IMG/VR virus record: IMGVR_UViG_3300031972_002304
Span: 1 to 64,000 of that record
Direction: 5' to 3' (one strand)
DNA length: 64,000 nt
From: a virus
The number at the start of each line of letters is the position of its first letter. Within the stretch, counting starts at the first letter, position 1. Both the position numbers and the translations under genes were made by a program. The notes below the pieces were generated by a model. That model saw only the letters and a list, made by a program, of their open reading frames with translations, was not told where the DNA came from and searched no databases. This document shows, in pieces, positions 47,681 to 55,493 of this stretch.

Positions 47681-47901
47681 GCCAGGTTGGCCACGAAATG
47701 AAGCAAGCCATGGCGATGAAGGTGATGATGGAGGCCAAGCTCCAGGAGGTCAGCGCCTACACGATGATCGGCAACAGCCCGATGGTCGCCGTTCGGCGCG
47801 ACGAGGCGCACGCGCTTCTCGACGCGCACATGGATGCGCTCGAGCGGCAAATGAAGGCCGCCGTCGCCGAGGCCGATCGCAAGTCGGGGGAAGGGGCATG
47901 A
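47677..47901 (+). CDS. Small helical protein
   Basis: 74 residues starting MSQVGHEMKQAMAMKVMMEA, with the start overlapping the preceding stop. Methionine-rich helix followed by MDALERQMKAAVAEADRKSG. Function is unknown. Confidence 0.5.
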   Translation: MSQVGHEMKQAMAMKVMMEAKLQEVSAYTMIGNSPMVAVRRDEAHALLDAHMDALERQMKAAVAEADRKSGEGA

Positions 47902-48245
47902 ACATGAAACCATTCGCCTCCGTGGCCGTAGCGACCATCTTCCTGACGGCGGCTCCCGCTTTCGCGCACGACGCGCCCATGGGCTGGCAGTACGATCGCT
48001 CGTGCTGCAACGGCACGGCCCATAACGGCGATTGCCAGCGCATCCCGCATTCCGCCGTGAAGGCAGAGCAGGGCGGCTGGCGGATCACGCTGAAGCCGGG
48101 CGAGCACCGCCTTGTGACGAGGCCGCACACCTGGACCAAGGGCTACGACCAGACGCGCCAGTCTCAGGACGGCGACTTCCACGCATGCCTCTGGCCTGAC
48201 GAAGACACGCTCCGATGCCTCTACGTCCCGCCGATGGGGTTCTGA
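47898..48245 (+). CDS. Secreted (periplasmic) small cysteine-rich protein
   Basis: 115 residues with a signal peptide: FASVAVATIFLTAAPAFAHD ends with AFA-HD, a signal peptidase I site. The mature part has CCNGTAHNGDCQRIP, KPGEHRLVTR and FHACLWPDEDTLRCLYVPP, four to six cysteines probably in disulfide bonds. Similar proteins are widespread in Rhizobiales chromosomes. As an exported phage accessory it may alter the envelope during lysogeny or infection. Confidence 0.65.
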   Translation: MNMKPFASVAVATIFLTAAPAFAHDAPMGWQYDRSCCNGTAHNGDCQRIPHSAVKAEQGGWRITLKPGEHRLVTRPHTWTKGYDQTRQSQDGDFHACLWPDEDTLRCLYVPPMGF

Positions 48246-48247
48246 CG

Positions 48248-48859
48248 ATGAGCGACGTCGTCGAGAAGCGCGAGAAGAAGGCGCACCTCTGGGATCGAGA
48301 CCCGGACGGCTGGTACAGCGAGCCGGAATGGGTCTGGCGCCGGTTCTTCGAGGAGGAGCCGTTTGTCGGCAAAATCCACGATCCCTGCTGCGGTCGTGGC
48401 AATGTCATCCAGGCGGCTCGCGCCGCTGGCCATGCCGCCATGGGGTCAGACATCGCACCGGCCGAGGAAAGGGGCGGTGACGAGCCGCACCTCATCCGCG
48501 ACTTCATGACCGCAGACGTCGGCCGCATTCCGAACATCGCGAGCAACCCGGCCTTTCACCTCTGCGATCCGCGCGACGGACCGTGCCTTGTCCGGCGCGC
48601 CATCGATGTGACCGATGGCAAGGTCGCCCTCCTGCTGCCGACGCCGTGGGTCAACGCCCGCTCCTGGCTCCGCACCACGCCGCTCTATCGCGTCTGGTGG
48701 CTGACGCCGCGGCCGTCGATGCCGCCCGGCCGGGTGATCATGGCCGGCGAGAAGCCCGGCGGCGGCACGAAGGACTTCGCGATCTTCGTCTGGTGGATCG
48801 GTTTCGACGGTGCGCCGACGATGAAATGGCTGCATCGCGACGAGGGGCGCGCATCGTGA
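48248..48859 (+). CDS. SAM-dependent (probable DNA) methyltransferase
   Basis: 203 residues. IHDPCCGRGNVIQAARAAGH is motif I (SAM binding, DPCCGRG), and RIPNIASNPAFHL is the motif IV place (NPAF where NPPF/DPPY is usual). It continues LLLPTPWVNARSWLRTTPLY and GTKDFAIFVWWIGF. The layout is that of phage adenine-type or restriction-associated DNA methyltransferases. The single Pro in NPAF is unusual. It is one of three methyltransferase-like genes in this phage, with those at 54549 and 57888. Confidence 0.65.
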   Translation: MSDVVEKREKKAHLWDRDPDGWYSEPEWVWRRFFEEEPFVGKIHDPCCGRGNVIQAARAAGHAAMGSDIAPAEERGGDEPHLIRDFMTADVGRIPNIASNPAFHLCDPRDGPCLVRRAIDVTDGKVALLLPTPWVNARSWLRTTPLYRVWWLTPRPSMPPGRVIMAGEKPGGGTKDFAIFVWWIGFDGAPTMKWLHRDEGRAS

Positions 48860-49209
48860 TCATCCGCCCCTACGACTACGTCCGAGCTATCGAAGCCGCG
48901 CAGATCGACCTTTCGACGGAGAAGGCTGCGCAGGCATCGATCGCATCGGCCATCGCCGGCGTCTCGCCATCGCTCGAGCGCGAGGTGCGCCTGTCGGCCG
49001 AAAGCATCATCGACTTTTTCGGCGAAGGCCTCGGGATCGAAGTGAAGATCTCAGGCTCACCCATGGCGATCTTCGCGCAGATCGAGCGCTACGCCGCTTT
49101 CGACGAGGTGCAGTGGATCATCCTCGCGACCAGCCGCGCCATGCGCCTGCCCCCGCTCGTCAAAGCCAAGCCGGCCTTTGTCGCGTCGCTCGGTCGGGGG
49201 TGGCTGTGA
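48856..49209 (+). CDS. Small protein preceding the helicase
   Basis: 117 residues, GTG start overlapping the methyltransferase stop. IRPYDYVRAIEAAQIDLSTE, then SLEREVRLSAESIIDFFGEG and a C-terminal VQWIILATSRAMRLP match a small phage protein that commonly precedes the SNF2-like helicase. Its stop and the helicase GTG overlap. Role unknown. Confidence 0.55.
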   Translation: MIIRPYDYVRAIEAAQIDLSTEKAAQASIASAIAGVSPSLEREVRLSAESIIDFFGEGLGIEVKISGSPMAIFAQIERYAAFDEVQWIILATSRAMRLPPLVKAKPAFVASLGRGWL

Positions 49210-50873
49210 ACTTCGGCGCCGCCTATTACCGGCCCGGCATGTGGCGCATCCGCCTGAAGCCGCACGTCTCGCTGCGCTTCAAGCAGATGTTCCCCAGCAT
49301 CAAGAAGGGCGACGTCTCGCCGTTCCACCTCGTCGATCGGCCGGACACGGCGGTTGATCTCGAATGGTTCTTCTCCCGCTATCCCGTCACCCTCTCGGAT
49401 GCTGCGGCTGATCGGCTGCGCACCGGCGTCGCCGAGAGCCGCCGCCGCGAAGAGGCGCGAGATGCGATCCTCGCCGGCGACTGGCGGCCGGGCGCCGCGG
49501 TCGGCTTCAAGGAAGGCCGGGCGCCATTCCCCTATCAGGCCCGCGCCGCCGCGCTCGCGAGGGAAACCGGGCGGCTCCTGCTGCTTGACGACGTCGGCCT
49601 CGGCAAGACGATCTCGTCGCTCGCCGTCATTGCGGACGGTGAGCACCTGCCGGCGGCGATCGTGGTGCAGCCGCACCTCTCCAGCCAGTGGATCGCCAAC
49701 TACATCAACGATTTCACGCATCTGCGCGCGCACGAGATCAAGACGACGAAGCCCTACCGGCTGCCGCACGCCGACGTCTACGTCTTCCGCTACTCCAACA
49801 TCGCTGGCTGGGCCGACTATGCTGCGGACGCCGATTTCAAGGCGGTCATCTTCGACGAGATCCAGGAGCTTCGCCACGGCGACAAGACGTCGAAGGGCAG
49901 GGCGGCGCAGGCTTTCGTCGCGTCGCGCCCGCTCGTCATGGGGCTCACGGCGACGCCGATCTACAATTACGGCAGCGAGATCTTCAACGTCGTCGAGCTG
50001 ATCGCACCCGGCGCGTTCGGCAGTTGGGACGAGTTCCTCACGGAGTGGTGCCGCCCGCACGGCAATCATTGGGTGGTGAAGGATCCGGGCGCGCTCGGCA
50101 GCTACCTCCAGGAGTCCGCGATCGCGCTGCGGCGGACCGAGGACAGCGAGGAGGTGAAGAGCCAGCTCCCACCGCTGAATCGCGTCATCTTCGAGGTCGA
50201 CTGGAACACCGACGACGCGCAGGACGACCAGGCGCTTCGGAGGGCGCTGGCGCAGCGGGTGCTGCATGGATCGTTCACCGACCGCGGCCAGGCGGCACGC
50301 GAGCTCGACCTGATGATGCGACAGATGACCGGTGTCGCGAAGGCGAGGTCGGTCGCCGCCTACGTCCGGATGCTGGTCGAGGCCGGCGAGCCCGTGCTCC
50401 TCGCCGGCTGGCACCGCGAGGTCTACTCGATCTGGCTCAAGGCGCTCGCCGACCTCAACCCGGTGATGTTCACTGGCACGGAATCGCAGAACAAGAAGCG
50501 CGAGGCGAAGGCCGCCTTCATGGACGGACGGTCAAAGGTCATGATCATGTCGCTCCGGTCCGGCGCCGGCCTCGACGGGCTCCAGCACCGCGCCGCGCAT
50601 GTGGTCTATGGCGAACTCGACTGGTCGCCGCAGGTGCATGTGCAGGTGACCGGCCGTCTCCGGCGTCGCGGGCAGAAGCGTCAGGTCACCGCCCACTTCC
50701 TGCACGTCGACAACGGATCCGACCCGGTCCTGATGGAGACGCTTGGCCTGAAGGCCTCGCAGTCGCACGGGATCCTCAACCCCTACAGCAGCGGCCCGAC
50801 CGAGCAGCAGCAGGACCAGACCCGCATGCAGCGGCTGGCGCGGCAGGTGCTCGGCTTGGGCGAGGAGGAATGA
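49206..50873 (+). CDS. SNF2/DEAD-like helicase
   Basis: 555 residues, GTG start. Walker A LLLDDVGLGKTISSLAVI at about residue 126, DEIQEL as the Walker B box at about residue 217, SRPLVMGLTATPIYNYGS as motif III, and a C-terminal helicase half with GWHREVYSIWLKALADL and VTGRLRRRGQKR (motif VI, arginine finger). This is the Superfamily 2 SNF2-like branch, which translocates on double-stranded DNA. It is followed closely by RuvC-like, radical SAM and primase genes. Confidence 0.88.
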   Translation: MNFGAAYYRPGMWRIRLKPHVSLRFKQMFPSIKKGDVSPFHLVDRPDTAVDLEWFFSRYPVTLSDAAADRLRTGVAESRRREEARDAILAGDWRPGAAVGFKEGRAPFPYQARAAALARETGRLLLLDDVGLGKTISSLAVIADGEHLPAAIVVQPHLSSQWIANYINDFTHLRAHEIKTTKPYRLPHADVYVFRYSNIAGWADYAADADFKAVIFDEIQELRHGDKTSKGRAAQAFVASRPLVMGLTATPIYNYGSEIFNVVELIAPGAFGSWDEFLTEWCRPHGNHWVVKDPGALGSYLQESAIALRRTEDSEEVKSQLPPLNRVIFEVDWNTDDAQDDQALRRALAQRVLHGSFTDRGQAARELDLMMRQMTGVAKARSVAAYVRMLVEAGEPVLLAGWHREVYSIWLKALADLNPVMFTGTESQNKKREAKAAFMDGRSKVMIMSLRSGAGLDGLQHRAAHVVYGELDWSPQVHVQVTGRLRRRGQKRQVTAHFLHVDNGSDPVLMETLGLKASQSHGILNPYSSGPTEQQQDQTRMQRLARQVLGLGEEE

Positions 50874-50875
50874 CG

Positions 50876-51052
50876 ATGAGAGTGGTGGTCTATGACGATG
50901 AAGGTTTCATCGCGCTCGACTACGACGAGACGTCCGAAAACGTCCTGGCGCCAAGCAACGATGAGAAGGCGGATGTCTTCCGCGTTCTGACTGTCGCTCG
51001 AAATACCGTCGCGGCGGCAAGCGAAGTAGCGGCGAGGGGTACGAAACGATGA
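50876..51052 (+). CDS. Small acidic protein
   Basis: 58 residues, MRVVVYDDEGFIALDYDETS then NVLAPSNDEKADVFRVLTVA. GAGGAGG precedes ATG 50876; ATG 50870 overlaps the helicase stop. No family. Translation overlaps the RuvC-like gene. Confidence 0.5.
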   Translation: MRVVVYDDEGFIALDYDETSENVLAPSNDEKADVFRVLTVARNTVAAASEVAARGTKR

Positions 51053-51591
51053 TGCTCCTCGCCCTCGACCCATCGAACCAGATGGGCTTCTGCTTTGGCC
51101 AGCACGACGGCACGCCAATTTACGGCACCCACCGGCTGCCCAAGGCGCGCTTCTCTCGCCAGGCGCTCGCGCTCGAGGAGATGCTCCTCGACATGATCAA
51201 GGCCAATGGGATCGAGCGCGTCTACGCGGAGAAGCCGATCATGCCCCGCGTCACCTCGTTCGACGCGATGATCGCCATGGCCGGCAAGGCGGCCGTCATC
51301 GGCATGACGTGCGCCCGCATCGGGATCGATCTCGTCTACGTCGACATGGCGTCGTGGCGCAGCGAGTTCGGCGTCCCGACGCAGGCGCCCAAGCGGGTCG
51401 AGAAGAAGGACCGGCGGAAGTGGGTGAAGGCCGCGACGATCGCGCGGTGCGAGGCGCTTGGTTACGCGCCGCAGGACGACAATTCAGCGGACGCGATCGG
51501 CATCTGGTGGAGCCGGGCGGAGGCCATCCGCGCGCGCGAGGCCGCGCCGACGCTGTTCGAGACGGACATCACTGAAGGCATGGAGGTCTGA
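51049..51591 (+). CDS. RuvC-like Holliday junction resolvase (RNase H fold)
   Basis: 180 residues. LLALDPSNQMGFCF gives Asp7 in the first strand, ERVYAEKP the second acidic residue near 61, and APQDDNSADAIGIW the D-D pair near 143. This is the RuvC catalytic layout of an RNase H-like fold. It probably resolves branched replication or recombination intermediates before packaging. The ATG overlaps the preceding stop (ATG 51049 or 51052). Confidence 0.8.
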   Translation: MMLLALDPSNQMGFCFGQHDGTPIYGTHRLPKARFSRQALALEEMLLDMIKANGIERVYAEKPIMPRVTSFDAMIAMAGKAAVIGMTCARIGIDLVYVDMASWRSEFGVPTQAPKRVEKKDRRKWVKAATIARCEALGYAPQDDNSADAIGIWWSRAEAIRAREAAPTLFETDITEGMEV

Positions 51592-52524
51592 ATGCCCTCC
51601 TGGAATGGGCCCGAAAGTCGATGGGTTGGCGGATTGGCGCACTGGACGTCGGGCGACCGCGCCTACCTTTCGGTTGCCTTCACGTTCCGACTGCCAGAGG
51701 CGCGCAAACTCGCTGTCTACTACTCGACCCTTGGGCTCAAGGTTTTCGCCGGCGGTCCGGCCTTGGCTCACGTGAAGACGCAGAAATTCATGGAAGATGT
51801 CGCATGGGTTCCGCGCGGTGCAGGCAATCCCGGTCGGTTGGACGGCGCCCTTCAGCGCCACAACCCGGCGGCTACGATCGCGAGCAGGGGGTGCTCCGAA
51901 AAATGCAGCTTCTGCATTGTGCCGTTCATGGAGGGCGATTTCACCGAGTTGCCGGATTTCCCGGTCCTGCCGGTGCTCTGCGACAACAATCTGTCCGGCC
52001 TGCCGGCGGAATACCAGGATCACATCGTTCGGCGCTATCAGGAGGAGGACATTCCGCTCCTAGACGCAAACAGTGGGTTCGAGCCACGATCGTTCTCGGC
52101 GGTGGTCTTCGATCGGTGGCGCACCATCAATCGCGGCGTCTGGCGGCTCGCCTATGACGATATGGCGGAACGGGAGTTCATCCGCGAGGCTATGGCGGTT
52201 CTTCGCACGGCAGGTGTCGGGCCTCGAAAAATTCAGATCTACACGCTCCTCGGCAACGAGCCGTATGACGCCTGCATGCAGCGGATACGGGAGGTCATCG
52301 AGTGGGGCGGTGAGCCATTCTGCCAGCCGCTGATGAAGCTCAATTCGCTAACCCGCGATCCTCACGTCAAACACGATTGGACCGCGCAGAAGCTCCGGGC
52401 CGTCGCGCGTTGGGCGAACAACCATATGTGGCGATCGGATGCCCCGCGCTTTGAAGACTACGACCCGAAGGTCAGGCGAGCCACGCGCGCCAAATATGAT
52501 CCGAGGCAGGGCCTTATGATCTGA
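51592..52524 (+). CDS. Radical SAM enzyme of unknown substrate
   Basis: 310 residues. ATIASRGCSEKCSFCIVPFM contains the C-x3-C-x2-C cluster-binding motif (C101, C105, C108) preceded by RG. The N-terminal 95 residues are an alpha/beta lead; the C-terminal half (RKIQIYTLLGNEPYDACMQR and GEPFCQPLMKLNSLTRDPHV) completes a TIM-barrel. No twitch or SPASM cysteine box is seen at the end. It is the gene between RuvC and primase, with stops and starts overlapping. The substrate is unknown: a nucleotide or DNA base is likely from the context. Confidence 0.75.
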   Translation: MPSWNGPESRWVGGLAHWTSGDRAYLSVAFTFRLPEARKLAVYYSTLGLKVFAGGPALAHVKTQKFMEDVAWVPRGAGNPGRLDGALQRHNPAATIASRGCSEKCSFCIVPFMEGDFTELPDFPVLPVLCDNNLSGLPAEYQDHIVRRYQEEDIPLLDANSGFEPRSFSAVVFDRWRTINRGVWRLAYDDMAEREFIREAMAVLRTAGVGPRKIQIYTLLGNEPYDACMQRIREVIEWGGEPFCQPLMKLNSLTRDPHVKHDWTAQKLRAVARWANNHMWRSDAPRFEDYDPKVRRATRAKYDPRQGLMI

Positions 52525-53582
52525 TGGCTCGCTTCGATCCGCGCCTTCTCGACGACATCCGCGACCGGCTGCCGATCTCATCGGTGGTCGGTTCTCGCGT
52601 GACGTGGGATCGGAGGAAGACGAACCCGGGCCGCGGCGACTTCTGGGCCTGCTGCCCTATCCACGGGGAGAGGAGCCCGTCCTTCCATTGCGAGGACCAG
52701 AAGGGGCGCTACCACTGCTTCGGCTGCGGGATCTCGGGCGACGTGTTCCGATTCCTCCAGGAGGTGGACGGGGTCTCCTTCCCGCGGGCGGTTGAGATGG
52801 CGGCGCAGCTCGCCGGCGTGCCCATGCCCGGCGCACGCGAGGAGACCGCCGCCGAGAAGGCTGAGCGCGACCGCCGAGCGGCGGAGCTGGAGCGGAAGAA
52901 GCAGCGCGACGCCGATCGCGCGGCGCGGGAGGACGAGCGCAAGCTCGCCACTGCCGCCGGCATCTGGCGATCGACGCAGCCGCTCGCCGGGACGCTCGCT
53001 GAGATCTATCTCCGCTCGCGCGGGATCGCGGCGGCCATGTTCGTCGACGAGCCGAACCTGCGGTTTCACCCTGCGCTTCCATATCCCGGCGACGGCAAGC
53101 ACCCGGCGCTCGTCGCCCGCGTCCAGCGCGCCGACGGCACCGGCTGCGGCGTCTGGCGGATCTACCTGGCGCCGGACGGCCGAGGCAAGGCCGACGTCGA
53201 GAACGCCAAGCTCGGCCTCGGCAATGTCCGCGGCGGCGCCGTGCGGCTCGGCGGCGAGGGAACGACTATCGGCATCGCCGAGGGCGTCGAGACCGCGCTT
53301 GCCGCCAGGGAGATGGACAGACGGCATCCGATCTGGGCCGGCCTGTCGACTTCCGGCATGCAGACATTCGAGCCGCCGGAGTTCGTGAAGCGCGTCCTGA
53401 TCTATCCCGACGGCGACTCGCCGCGGTGGAGGGACGGTGAGGTGAAGGGCCCTCCTGGAATTCGTGCCGCCATCCTGCTGCGCGATCGGCTTTCCGGCGC
53501 GGGGATGCCGGTGTCGATCGTTGAGCCTCCGGTCGGCGGCGACTACCTCGACATCCTCAAGGCGATGAAGGCGCTCGCCTGA
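52524..53582 (+). CDS. DnaG-type primase with CHC2 zinc finger and Toprim
   Basis: 352 residues. The CHC2 finger is FWACCPIHGERSPSFHCED followed by YHCFGCGISGDVFRFLQ. The Toprim part lies after residue 240: TTIGIAEGVETALAAREMDR with the Glu, and FVKRVLIYPDGDSPRW with the DGD acidic pair. A charged linker (AEKAERDRRAAELERKKQRD) joins them. Its ATG overlaps the radical SAM stop. It should supply primers for phage replication with the DnaB-like helicase at 55490. Confidence 0.9.
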   Translation: MARFDPRLLDDIRDRLPISSVVGSRVTWDRRKTNPGRGDFWACCPIHGERSPSFHCEDQKGRYHCFGCGISGDVFRFLQEVDGVSFPRAVEMAAQLAGVPMPGAREETAAEKAERDRRAAELERKKQRDADRAAREDERKLATAAGIWRSTQPLAGTLAEIYLRSRGIAAAMFVDEPNLRFHPALPYPGDGKHPALVARVQRADGTGCGVWRIYLAPDGRGKADVENAKLGLGNVRGGAVRLGGEGTTIGIAEGVETALAAREMDRRHPIWAGLSTSGMQTFEPPEFVKRVLIYPDGDSPRWRDGEVKGPPGIRAAILLRDRLSGAGMPVSIVEPPVGGDYLDILKAMKALA

Positions 53583-53724
53583 GCAAATCCTGTGCGAGTC
53601 TACGATCAGACCACGCTAACCGCGCCGCCAGCCCGCAGCACGCCGCCCCGGCCGCGATCATTACCGTCGCCATGACGGCCTGCGCCATCCCGCTCGTCAC
53701 CGTTTCCACCACCGCCTGCGTCAT
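53557..53724 (-). CDS. Small membrane protein on the minus strand, operator-controlled
   Basis: 55 residues: MTQAVVETVTSGMAQAVMAT then VMIAAGAACCGLAARLAW, one hydrophobic segment, and a basic C-terminus. GGAGG lies 6 bases before its ATG at 53724. It reads leftward from the divergent region at 53725-53878, whose operator-type motif GTGTCGCTTAT (53748-53758) is close behind its start. It overlaps the primase end by 26 bases. Function is unknown. Confidence 0.55.
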   Translation of the reverse strand: MTQAVVETVTSGMAQAVMATVMIAAGAACCGLAARLAWSDRRLAQDLLRRAPSSP

Positions 53725-53747
53725 CTTGCGCCTCCATCCGTTGCGAT

Positions 53748-53808
53748 GTGTCGCTTATAGGCGCCGAGCGGTTAACGGCTGGTAAATTTCGTCGGAAATA
53801 AGCGACAT
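53748..53808. promoter_or_regulatory. Second pair of repressor-type operators between divergent genes
   Basis: GTGTCGCTTAT (53748-53758) and AATAAGCGACAT (53797-53808) match the motif at 42176-42208 and 44428-44550 in its AAGCGACA core. They sit between the leftward membrane-protein gene and the rightward operon start, so the same repressor would control both. Confidence 0.6.
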
Positions 53809-53878
53809 CACGTGTTGCTTTTGGCGCTTTCGCGGGGCATGGTTTGTCCATCGAAACGCACCGTCGATGGAGCATCCA

Positions 53879-54022
53879 GTGCGCGCACCCGATTCCTCAC
53901 GCATTCTTGACATCAAGCCTTTCGTGCCGGTCGGCGGCGCGGCTGCGGCGGTCGTCGCCCAGGCCGCCGCGCTCAAGGCCGCGCGCGGCAACGTCGCCAA
54001 TCGCCCGACGGACGAACGCTGA
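53879..54022 (+). CDS. Small protein at the start of the second rightward operon
   Basis: 47 residues from GTG 53879, preceded by GGAG 6 bases upstream; ATG 53867 is an alternative. ILDIKPFVPVGGAAAAVVAQ then AAALKAARGNVANRPTDER. Its stop overlaps the next ATG. Function is unknown. Confidence 0.45.
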   Translation: MRAPDSSRILDIKPFVPVGGAAAAVVAQAAALKAARGNVANRPTDER

Positions 54023-54552
54023 TGCCGCGGGCGTGGACAACCGAGGACGACCGGCGGCTCCTCGAGCTCAAAGCCGCCGACACTCCCCTTCGTCAGATCG
54101 CCGCAGAGCTTCATCGCAACCGGACCGGCGTCGAGACGCGCTTGCAGCAGCTCGGCCATGCCGTGCAGGTTCGCCAGCCGCTCGCAGACGAGACGATCTG
54201 CGCGGCGTGCGACGAGATGATCCTCGCCGGGAAGACGGCGGTGGCGATCTCGGCCGCGTTGACCGAACGCTTCGGCGTCATCGTGAAGGCGTGGCAGGTG
54301 CGCGGCCGCAGCTTGCGCATCCAGGATCAGGTGCGCCGGAAGCGGGCGGAAGACCTCGCCGCAGCCGAAGCCGCCGCTCACGCCGCTGCGGAGCGAGCGG
54401 CAAAGGAGCCCCGAGAAGTCCGCTGCGGCGATCTCGTCATTTCAGTCGCGCGCCGAGAGGTTCCCGATACCAGCGTGATGAAGGACGGCCGCTTTCCGCG
54501 CGTGCATGTCTCGCTGCCGCGCATCTCGATGGGCGAGGCCGCCGCGTCGTGA
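54022..54552 (+). CDS. Helix-turn-helix / GcrA-like DNA-binding protein
   Basis: 176 residues. RAWTTEDDRRLLELKAADTP then LRQIAAELHRNRTGVETRLQ is a Myb/SANT- or GcrA-type domain. Then CAACDEMILAGKTAVAISAA and an alanine-rich coiled coil (AEAAAHAAAERAAKEPRE). It is directly upstream of the C5 methyltransferase, its stop overlapping that GTG. In alphaproteobacteria GcrA senses methylated DNA, which makes the pairing interesting. Confidence 0.6.
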   Translation: MPRAWTTEDDRRLLELKAADTPLRQIAAELHRNRTGVETRLQQLGHAVQVRQPLADETICAACDEMILAGKTAVAISAALTERFGVIVKAWQVRGRSLRIQDQVRRKRAEDLAAAEAAAHAAAERAAKEPREVRCGDLVISVARREVPDTSVMKDGRFPRVHVSLPRISMGEAAAS

Positions 54553-55493
54553 CTGCGTACTACAACGAAATCGATCAGGACGCAGCTGGGATCCTTCGGC
54601 GGCTCATAGCCGATGACGTGATTGCCCCCGGCGAAGTCGACACTCGCTCAATTCAGGAAGTCTCGGCCGATGACCTTCGAGGGTTCACGCAATGCCACTT
54701 CTTTGCCGGCGGGGGCCTTTGGTCAGTCGCAGCTCGACTTGCTGGATGGCCTGACGATCGCGAGCTCTGGACCGGGTCGTGCCCTTGCCAGCCCTTCAGC
54801 ACTGCCGGCAACGGGCTCGGGTTCGATGATCCAAGGCATCTGTGGCCCGACTTTCATCGCCTCATCCGTGCCAGACGGCCCGCTGTCGTCATGGGAGAGC
54901 AAGTTGCGCGAAAGGCTGGGCTCGATTGGTTCGACCGAGTCCGCTCTGATCTGGCGTCGGACGGTTTCGCCAGCCGGCCTGTCGTTATCCCGGCTTGCGC
55001 CGTTGACGCGCCGCAGATCAGAGAGCGCATCTATTGGGCCGCGATCGACATGGCCTGCGCCGCAGGTGGCGTTGTCGCATGCGGAAGATCCGGAGAAGCA
55101 CGCGGCGCGGCAAAAGCGCATGACGGCGAAGGGTTCGAGATTCCCTGGGCAGAACCTGCCGACGTTGATGACTGCGGCCTGGGCCGCAGTCACGGCGAGG
55201 GACGGCAAGAACGCCAACGCGAAGCCGTTCAAGGAACGCGGAGGCGGGAAGAAGGGCGAGCAACTGGTGAACCAGATCGCTCACTTCGCTCCAGGAACTG
55301 CTCTTGGTGGACTGACGCCGAGTGGCTTGCCTGTCACGACGGGAAAGCGCGGCGTGCCAAACCCGGTCTTTGCCTTCTGGTTGATGGGCTTCCCGGACGA
55401 GTGGGTCTCTGGCGCGTTGGCGGCAATGCGATCTCGCCAATCCTCGCGGCGGAAGTGATCGCGGCTTTCCTGGATTCCGAGGCAGCCGCATGA
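54549..55493 (+). CDS. dcm: DNA cytosine-C5 methyltransferase
   Basis: 314 residues, GTG start. Motif I is FFAGGGLWSVAARLAG, motif IV TGSCPCQPFSTAGNG with catalytic Cys80, ENV-type motif VI VVMGEQVARKAGLDW, motif VIII VDAPQIRERIYW and motif X GGNAISPILAAEVIAAF. The stretch between motif VIII and X (AAKAHDGEGFEIPW and on, with HGEGRQERQREAVQGTRRRE) is unusually Arg/Gly-rich in this frame, while another frame in the same DNA reads like a real protein. The target recognition part is therefore uncertain. Confidence 0.8.
   Translation: MTAYYNEIDQDAAGILRRLIADDVIAPGEVDTRSIQEVSADDLRGFTQCHFFAGGGLWSVAARLAGWPDDRELWTGSCPCQPFSTAGNGLGFDDPRHLWPDFHRLIRARRPAVVMGEQVARKAGLDWFDRVRSDLASDGFASRPVVIPACAVDAPQIRERIYWAAIDMACAAGGVVACGRSGEARGAAKAHDGEGFEIPWAEPADVDDCGLGRSHGEGRQERQREAVQGTRRREEGRATGEPDRSLRSRNCSWWTDAEWLACHDGKARRAKPGLCLLVDGLPGRVGLWRVGGNAISPILAAEVIAAFLDSEAAA
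54622..55458 (+). CDS. Overprinted alternative frame inside the C5 methyltransferase
   Basis: 279 codons open in another frame. MTFEGSRNATSLPAGAFGQS, SSWESKLRERLGSIGSTESA, then TPSGLPVTTGKRGVPNPVFA and FWLMGFPDEWVSGALAAM. These are familiar protein-like blocks: the WLMGFP..W ending and the WPTP-type repeats recur in phage proteins found beside or inside Dcm genes. ATG 54622 or 54670 may start it. Two products from one DNA stretch are likely, but which is functional in the middle is not shown. Confidence 0.4.
   Translation: MPPAKSTLAQFRKSRPMTFEGSRNATSLPAGAFGQSQLDLLDGLTIASSGPGRALASPSALPATGSGSMIQGICGPTFIASSVPDGPLSSWESKLRERLGSIGSTESALIWRRTVSPAGLSLSRLAPLTRRRSESASIGPRSTWPAPQVALSHAEDPEKHAARQKRMTAKGSRFPGQNLPTLMTAAWAAVTARDGKNANAKPFKERGGGKKGEQLVNQIAHFAPGTALGGLTPSGLPVTTGKRGVPNPVFAFWLMGFPDEWVSGALAAMRSRQSSRRK

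Noticed and set aside
51592-52524. Queuosine or deazapurine DNA-modification pathway from the radical SAM gene
   Set aside because: No QueC, QueD, FolE or transglycosylase genes are in the window and the cysteine spacing is generic.
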